Under the pieces are notes generated by a model. The model ran no database searches. It had not been told where the DNA came from and saw only the letters and a program-made list of their open reading frames with translations. This document shows, piece by piece, positions 5,999-10,227 of a stretch of 10,227 nt of DNA. The DNA is from Acidilobaceae archaeon (GTDB lineage Archaea > Thermoproteota > Thermoprotei_A > Sulfolobales > Acidilobaceae), in the NCBI GenBank assembly GCA_026985435.1, contig JALSQL010000087.1, positions 1 to 10,227 of the forward strand, written 5' to 3'. Position 1 is the stretch's first letter; each line of letters starts with the position of its first letter. Both the position numbers and the translations under genes were made by a program.

Positions 5999-7255
5999 CT
6001 AGGAGACGCTGGCAAGCAGCCTGCCCCAGCTCGCCGCGTAGACCCCCGAGGCAACCACGTGGGCTGCCATGTTGTAGCCCCACTCGTAGCCCAGCCACCT
6101 GTAGCCCTCCACCTCCCACACCACCAGGTCGCCCCGGGCCCCGGGGGCCACCCTGCCAGCCAGCCGGTCCAGGTGGAGGCTGGCTGCCGCGTTCACGGTG
6201 GCCGCCGCTAGGGCCTCGAGGGGGGTGAGGCCTAGGATGTAGGGGGCCACCTGGAGGGCCGTCTGCGCGAGGGGGGTGAGGTTGTTCGCGTTGTAGTCGC
6301 TGGCGACGGCTATGGGCACCCCGGCCCGGCGGAGGGCCTCCACGGGGGGCCTCTCGGGCTGCATCATCGCCATTATGCTGGTGGGCAGGAGGACCGCCAC
6401 GGCCCCGGCCCTGGCTAGTAGCTCGGCGTTCTCTGGCGGCATGGACTCGAGGTGGTCGAGCGAGTCGAGGGGGAGCTGGGCGGCGAGCCTGGAGCAGCCT
6501 ATGTAGGCGAGCTGGTCAGCGTGTAGCCTAAGCCTGAGCCCGGCCCTGCGGGCCTCCGAGAGTATGGCGGCGCTCTCCTGGGGGGTGAAGACGCCGCGGT
6601 CGCAGAAGACGTCGGCGTAGACGGCGAGCCGGCGGGCCGCCGCCTCCCTTATGGCGCCTAGGAACCTCGCGATGTACGCCTCCCTGGGCTCCCCCCGGGG
6701 TGGCACGTGGGCCAGCAGGGTGGGCACGAGCAGCTGGGGGGTGAGGCGGGCCGCCTCCCCCGCTATCTCCAGGTGCTCAAGCTCGATCTTGGGCTCGAGG
6801 GCGTAGCCCGTCTTGACCTCGACCACCGTCGAGCCTCCGGCCAGCATCTTGTAGAGCCTCCCCAGGAGCAGGCGGAGGAGCTCGCCCCTGCCTGCGCGCC
6901 TCGTGGCCCTTATGGTCCTGTAGATCCCGCCTCCCCTGGCTAGTATCTCGCTGTAGGGCACGCCAGAGAGCTTGGCCTCGAACTCGTCCTCCCTGCTCCC
7001 CGCGAATATTGGGTGGGTGTGGGCGTCCACGAGCCCCGGCGTGGCGAGCCTCCCCTCGGCGTTGATCCACACGGCGGCGGAGTAGCGGGCCCTCAGGAGG
7101 CTGGAGGGCCCGACCTCCACCACCCTGCCGCCCCTGACCGCCACGGCGGCGTCGCGGATTATGCCCGCGGTCTCCGGCCTGGGGCGGGGCTGGGGGCCCC
7201 TGTGGAAGGTGACCAGCTCCCCTATATTGTAGACTAGGATGTCCGCCCTGGGCAC
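5999..7255 (-). CDS. hutI: Imidazolonepropionase
   Basis: It hydrolyses 4-imidazolone-5-propanoate to N-formimino-L-glutamate, the third step of histidine breakdown, in the cytosol. It is 418 residues, usual for this metal-dependent amidohydrolase. Landmarks are TPGLVDAHTHPIFAGSRE with metal ligands His79 and His81, ARGGGIYRTI (107-116), VVEVKTGYAL (144-153), LHADQLA with His245, LDHLE with His268, LLPTS, and ASDYNANN with the metal Asp320. Near the C-terminus, GYEWGYNMAAHVV corresponds to the usual FGxN region. The GTG start at 7255 places the protein end correctly, and GGGGGTGG lies 7-8 nt upstream. It follows hutG by 16 nt on the same strand, so it is the last gene of the hutU-hutG-hutI operon. 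Its stop lies beside a GC-rich inverted repeat. Confidence 0.93.
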   Translation of the reverse strand: MPRADILVYNIGELVTFHRGPQPRPRPETAGIIRDAAVAVRGGRVVEVGPSSLLRARYSAAVWINAEGRLATPGLVDAHTHPIFAGSREDEFEAKLSGVPYSEILARGGGIYRTIRATRRAGRGELLRLLLGRLYKMLAGGSTVVEVKTGYALEPKIELEHLEIAGEAARLTPQLLVPTLLAHVPPRGEPREAYIARFLGAIREAAARRLAVYADVFCDRGVFTPQESAAILSEARRAGLRLRLHADQLAYIGCSRLAAQLPLDSLDHLESMPPENAELLARAGAVAVLLPTSIMAMMQPERPPVEALRRAGVPIAVASDYNANNLTPLAQTALQVAPYILGLTPLEALAAATVNAAASLHLDRLAGRVAPGARGDLVVWEVEGYRWLGYEWGYNMAAHVVASGVYAASWGRLLASVS

Positions 7256-7271
7256 CCCCGGGCCACCCCCG

Positions 7272-8177
7272 CTAGGAGCAGGCAGCGTGGAGGGTGTAGG
7301 CTAGGAGCACCGCCGCCAGCCTGGAGGTGGAGTCTCCAACGTCGACGGTGGGCGTGACCTCGACCACGTCGACGCCGCGGGGCCTGAGACGCCTGGCGGC
7401 GTGGAGCAGCACCTCCACGCTCTCCCTGGGGTCGAGGCCGAGCGGGTTGGGGGCGTTCACCCCCGGGGCGTGCGCCTGCGCCAGGTGGTCCATGTCGACG
7501 CTTATGTAGGAGGCGCTGGCCCCCCACTCGGCCAGCCTGTCGACGGCCTCGAGGGCGGGCTCGACGCCGCCGAGGAGCCTGGCCCTCGGCACCACCTCGA
7601 CCCCCGCGCGCCTCGCCCTCTCCTCGAGGTAGGGTGGGTTGGCGTAGTCTGCCACGCCCACCACCGCTACCTTCAGGCGGCCGGGGTGGGCCTGGAGCAC
7701 CTCCCAGAGCCAGGAGCCGCTGGTGAGGCCCTCCTCGACGCTCCTCATGTCGTAGTGCGCATCCATTACTAGGAGTGACACGCTGCCGCCGCCCTCCAGG
7801 AGCGGCTCGATGGTCCACCTGGTTATCGAGTGGTCGCCCCCGAGGAACGCCGCCACCCTACCCCGCCTGTAGGCCAGGCGGGCGGCCTCGACGGCCCTCG
7901 CCCCCGTCACCCCGGGGTCCCCGGGGGCAACCCTGACATCCCCCAGGTCCTCCACGCTGCAAGGGAAGCCCCCACCCAGCCCGGGGGCGTGGGGGCGCAG
8001 CGAGAGGAGGGCCCGCCTCACCCTCGCCGGGGCGAGCCGCGCCCCGGGGACCCCCGAGACGTTCCAGTCCCAGGGGACGCCCAGGAGAGCCACCCCGCCC
8101 GGGCCCCTGGGGAGCCTGGAGTCCCGGGGGTCCCTGAGTAGGGGCGAGCCCGGCGGCTGTAGTAGCGTCTCACCCAA
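7272..8177 (-). CDS. hutG: Formimidoylglutamase (arginase-family hydrolase)
   Basis: It is predicted to hydrolyse N-formimino-L-glutamate to glutamate and formamide, ending the pathway. The 301-residue protein is a ureohydrolase with the binuclear manganese ligands in place: FLGGDHSITRW with His116, MDAHYDMR with Asp139, His141 and Asp143, and ISVDMDHL with Asp228 and Asp230, followed by APGVNAPNPLGL and DVVEVTPTVD near the C-terminus. The family also holds arginase, agmatinase and guanidinobutyrase; the substrate is assigned from the position between hutU and hutI. The open frame extends upstream to 8564, but that part is antisense-phase inside hutU and has no family similarity. TTG 8177 is chosen because GGAGGGGTG precedes it by 7 nt and the N-terminus then has the expected length. 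The gap to hutU is 26 nt, to hutI 16 nt. Confidence 0.88.
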   Translation of the reverse strand: MGETLLQPPGSPLLRDPRDSRLPRGPGGVALLGVPWDWNVSGVPGARLAPARVRRALLSLRPHAPGLGGGFPCSVEDLGDVRVAPGDPGVTGARAVEAARLAYRRGRVAAFLGGDHSITRWTIEPLLEGGGSVSLLVMDAHYDMRSVEEGLTSGSWLWEVLQAHPGRLKVAVVGVADYANPPYLEERARRAGVEVVPRARLLGGVEPALEAVDRLAEWGASASYISVDMDHLAQAHAPGVNAPNPLGLDPRESVEVLLHAARRLRPRGVDVVEVTPTVDVGDSTSRLAAVLLAYTLHAACS

Positions 8178-8184
8178 GGGCTGG

Positions 8185-8193
8185 CACCCCTCC
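8185..8193 (-). promoter_or_regulatory. Ribosome site deciding the hutG start
   Basis: GGAGGGGTG on the minus strand lies 7 nt before TTG 8177 and just after the hutU stop. It is the strongest such site in the window and selects this TTG over one at 8195, which sits upstream of the site. Confidence 0.6.
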
Positions 8194-8203
8194 AAGCGGC
8201 GTG

Positions 8204-9943
8204 TCAGCAGTCTAGCATGGGGGCCCAGATGCCCTTCTCGCAGGCCGTCCTCCTCGCCCTCTCGTAGCCCGCGTCGGCGTGCCTCACCACCCCGAGGCCG
8301 GGGTCGGCTGTTAGCACCCTCTCGGCCCGCAGCTCGCTCTCCGGGGTGCCGTCTAGCACGAGGCCAAGGCCGGCGTGTATGGAGTAGCCTATCCCGACCC
8401 CGCCGCCGTGGTGGAAGCAGACCCAAGTGGCCCCCGCGGCCGCGTTGAGGAGGGCGTTGAGCACCGGCCAGTCGCCTATGGCGTCGCTCCCGTCCTTCAT
8501 GCCCTCCGTCTCCCTGTAGGGGCTCGCCACGCTGCCGGAGTCTAGGTGGTCCCTCCCGATCCACATGGGGCCTATCTCCCCCAGGCGTATGAGGCTGTTC
8601 ATGAGCTTCCCGAACCTGGCCCTCTCCCCGTAGCCGAGCCAGACCACCCTCGCGGGTAGCCCCTGGAACTTCACGTGCCTCCTAGCCTTCTCCACCCACC
8701 TGACAAGCCTCCTGTTGTCCTTGAACGTAGCTATCAGCTCGTCGTCGAGCCTCTCTATGTCCTTGGGGTTGCCGGTGAGGCTGGTGTAGCGGAAGGGCCC
8801 CCTGCCCTCCTCGAACATGGGCCTGATGTAGGCCTGCACGAACCCGGGGAACTCGAAGGCGTCCCTGTAGCCGGCCTCGTACGCCATCTTCCTGATGTTG
8901 TTCCCATACTCGAACACCACAGCGCCCCTCCTCTTGAACTCGACCATAGCCCTAACATGATCCCTCATACTCTCCAGGGCCCTCCTCTCGTACTCCCCCG
9001 GGTTCTCGTCCCTCAGCCTCTCGGCCTCCTCGAGGCTCATCCCGGCGGGCACGTAGCTCAAGGGGTCGTGGGCGGGGGTCTGGTCTGTCACCACGTCCGG
9101 GACGATCCCCCTCCTCAGGATCTCGGGGTAGACCTCGGCGGCGTTCCCCAGGAGGCCTATGCTCAGGGGCTCCCCCTTCTCCCTAGCCTTCAGGGCCATG
9201 TCGAGGGCCTTGTCGAGGCTGTCGGTCCAGGTGTCGAGGTAGCCGTGCCGTATCCTCCTCTCTATCATGCGCTTGTCAACCTCTACCACTATGGCGACGC
9301 CGCCGTTCATCTTGACCGCCAGCGGCTGGGCGCCCCCCATCTCCCCCAGGCCCGCGGTGAGCACCAGGCGGCCCTCGAGTGTGCCCTCGGGGAAGTGCTT
9401 CTCCGCCGCGAAGGCGAAGGTCTCGTATGTCCCCTGGAGTATGCCCTGGGTCCCGATGTAGGCCCAGCACCCGGCGGTCATCTGCCCGTACATGGTCAGG
9501 CCCCTGCGCTCGAGCTCCCGGAAGTACTCCCAGTCGGCCCACTTCGGCACCAGCATGGCGTTGCTTATCACAACCCTCGGGGCCAGCCTGTGGGTCTTGA
9601 ATACAGCCACAGGCTTGCCGCTCTGGACCACCAGCGTGTCCTCCTCACCCATCTCCATCAGGGTGTCGACTATGGCCTCGAAGGCCTCCCAGCTCCTCGC
9701 CGCCCTGCCCGTGCCCCCGTAGACTATGAGGTGCTCTGGGTCCTTCGCGACCTCCGGGTCTAGGACGTGGAACAGCATCCGGAGCGGCCCCTCCAGCTGC
9801 CACGAGCCGCTCCTAACGTGCAGCCCCTCCCCGCGTATGTGGCGGACCCTAAGCCTCTCCCACGGCCTGTAGTAGCCCTCCTCCACGAGCCTCCAGATCG
9901 GGCGGCCCGAGTACCTCTCCCTAACCCAGCCGGGGACCTCCAA
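8204..9943 (-). CDS. hutU: Urocanate hydratase (urocanase)
   Basis: It hydrates urocanate to imidazolonepropionate using tightly bound NAD as electrophile. Landmarks in order are VYGGTGRAARSWE, VVQSGKPVAVFKTH, MYGQMTAGCWAYIGTQG, LTAGLGEMGGAQP, TDQTPAHDPLSYVP, FEYGNNIR, FQGLPARVVWLG, WIGRDHLDSGSVASP, RETEGMKDGSDAIGDW and FHHGGGVGIG. Oddity: bacterial enzymes read PARICW at the FQGLPAR site, and that Cys (410 in Pseudomonas) is annotated as catalytic; here it is Val (codon at 8642-8644). A second common Cys, in the FCRG loop before GPFR, is Glu (codon at 8810-8812). I place the start at TTG 9943 because GGAGGAGTG lies 7 nt upstream, as in hutG; this gives 579 residues against 557 in Pseudomonas. 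The open frame reaches TTG 10042 (612 residues), and GTG 10009 is another option. First gene of the hut operon. Confidence 0.93.
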   Translation of the reverse strand: MEVPGWVRERYSGRPIWRLVEEGYYRPWERLRVRHIRGEGLHVRSGSWQLEGPLRMLFHVLDPEVAKDPEHLIVYGGTGRAARSWEAFEAIVDTLMEMGEEDTLVVQSGKPVAVFKTHRLAPRVVISNAMLVPKWADWEYFRELERRGLTMYGQMTAGCWAYIGTQGILQGTYETFAFAAEKHFPEGTLEGRLVLTAGLGEMGGAQPLAVKMNGGVAIVVEVDKRMIERRIRHGYLDTWTDSLDKALDMALKAREKGEPLSIGLLGNAAEVYPEILRRGIVPDVVTDQTPAHDPLSYVPAGMSLEEAERLRDENPGEYERRALESMRDHVRAMVEFKRRGAVVFEYGNNIRKMAYEAGYRDAFEFPGFVQAYIRPMFEEGRGPFRYTSLTGNPKDIERLDDELIATFKDNRRLVRWVEKARRHVKFQGLPARVVWLGYGERARFGKLMNSLIRLGEIGPMWIGRDHLDSGSVASPYRETEGMKDGSDAIGDWPVLNALLNAAAGATWVCFHHGGGVGIGYSIHAGLGLVLDGTPESELRAERVLTADPGLGVVRHADAGYERARRTACEKGIWAPMLDC

Positions 9944-9950
9944 GGGGGAC

Positions 9951-9959
9951 CACTCCTCC
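9951..9959 (-). promoter_or_regulatory. Ribosome site supporting hutU start at 9943
   Basis: GGAGGAGTG on the minus strand lies 7 nt before TTG 9943. Core, spacing and start codon are nearly the same as for hutG. It falls inside the longer open frame, where GAG-GAG codons could produce it by chance, so the start remains unproven. Confidence 0.45.
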
Positions 9960-10022
9960 AGGACGCGCCAGGCCCCAGCCCAGCGTGGGGAGGCCGGGGT
10001 TTTCACCACGCGAAGACGCCCG

Positions 10023-10030
10023 AGTATATG
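10023..10030 (-). promoter_or_regulatory. Candidate TATA box for the hut operon
   Basis: CATATACT on the minus strand would place initiation near 10000, giving a leader of roughly 57 nt before TTG 9943 and excluding TTG 10042 and GTG 10009. An alternative, GGTATTAG at 10046-10053, would start transcription near 10022 and still exclude TTG 10042. Confidence 0.4.
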
Positions 10031-10045
10031 GCGCGGCGCCAAGCC

Positions 10046-10051
10046 CTAATA
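10046..10051 (+). promoter_or_regulatory. Candidate TATA box for the CBS-domain gene
   Basis: CTAATA lies in the gap between the divergent hutU and CBS-domain genes. Initiation about 26 nt downstream would leave a leader of roughly 13 nt before TTG 10090. It may also work in the opposite direction for hutU. Confidence 0.3.
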
Positions 10052-10089
10052 CCGCCCGGGCCCCCACGCCGGCCCGGGGGCGCCTCGGG

Positions 10090-10227
10090 TTGCTCGTACG
10101 CGAGGTCATGAGCGGCAGGATAGTCAGCGCCTCGCCCGACGACACGGTCAGGGTGGCGGTGAACCTCATGGCGACGAACAGGGTTGGAAGCGTGCTCGTA
10201 ACCAGCGGGGGCAGGCTGCTCGGCATA
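10090..10227 (+). CDS. CBS-domain protein, N-terminal part
   Basis: Only the first 46 residues are in the window; the gene runs off the right edge. They form a recognisable start of a CBS domain: LVREVMSGRIVSASPDDTV, then AVNLMATNRVGSVLVTSGGRLLGI, with the VxxVM, pddTV, LM and LxGI positions typical of the family. Archaeal CBS proteins often consist of two or four such units that bind adenine nucleotides, alone or fused to another domain, which cannot be judged here. TTG 10090 is preferred over ATG 10108 because it includes the VREVM strand that normally opens the domain; no clear ribosome site precedes either. It is divergent from hutU, so it may share regulation with it, but this is weak evidence. 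Confidence 0.7.
   Translation, partial: MLVREVMSGRIVSASPDDTVRVAVNLMATNRVGSVLVTSGGRLLGI

Noticed and set aside
8178..8564. N-terminal extension of hutG to 430 residues
   Set aside because: The extra part overlaps hutU out of frame and is R/G/P-rich; the ribosome site at 8185-8193 points to 8177.
8675..9763. Plus-strand frame of 362 codons opposite hutU
   Set aside because: It is antisense to a well-supported urocanase and shows only low-complexity G, P, L, V-rich sequence produced by GC-rich codons.

Overview
The window looks like a thermophilic archaeon of the Thermoproteota (crenarchaeal side). The DNA is very GC-rich, arginine is mostly AGG, and most genes start with GTG or TTG. TATA-like boxes precede several genes. 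Ribosome sites are built on a GGTG core, which fits the anti-Shine-Dalgarno end of archaeal 16S rRNA. A crenarchaeal-type dual-specificity phosphoglucose/phosphomannose isomerase and a PF01637-type archaeal ATPase remnant are present. No rRNA or tRNA gene was found, so I do not name a genus.

Layout. 1-256 is a C/A-rich, G-poor stretch that I read as a CRISPR leader. 257-666 is a CRISPR array of seven 25-bp repeats and six spacers. Its right end is decaying, and a much-eroded eighth repeat sits in register at 704-728. A G/T-rich gap follows. A plus-strand IMP dehydrogenase gene with a shortened CBS region (862-2166) then meets a minus-strand type I glutamine synthetase (2163-3545) tail to tail, both ending in one CTAG. 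Upstream of glutamine synthetase on the same strand is a small PPC/DUF296-domain gene (3597-4058). Divergent from it is a two-gene plus-strand operon: a DUF2299-like protein (4144-4671) and the PGI/PMI sugar isomerase (4688-5710).

At 5763-5948 is the N-terminal stump of an archaeal P-loop ATPase. It has its Walker A motif but almost nothing after it, and it is preceded by a tandem near-palindromic element running into the start codon. The right 4 kb is a minus-strand histidine-utilisation operon, transcribed hutU (urocanase), hutG (formimidoylglutamase), hutI (imidazolonepropionase). A divergent CBS-domain gene begins at about 10090 and runs off the window.

How the genes fit together: HutU, HutI and HutG would turn urocanate into glutamate plus formamide. 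Histidine ammonia-lyase, which makes urocanate and ammonia, is not in the window. Glutamine synthetase uses glutamate and ammonia, and IMP dehydrogenase leads to GMP, whose synthesis uses glutamine, so much of the window touches nitrogen metabolism. The most notable points are the urocanase, which lacks the cysteine treated as catalytic in the Pseudomonas enzyme, the ATPase stump with its intact tandem promoter element, the CRISPR decay gradient, and a uniform GGTG ribosome site 7-8 nt before six starts, which fixes several non-ATG start codons.
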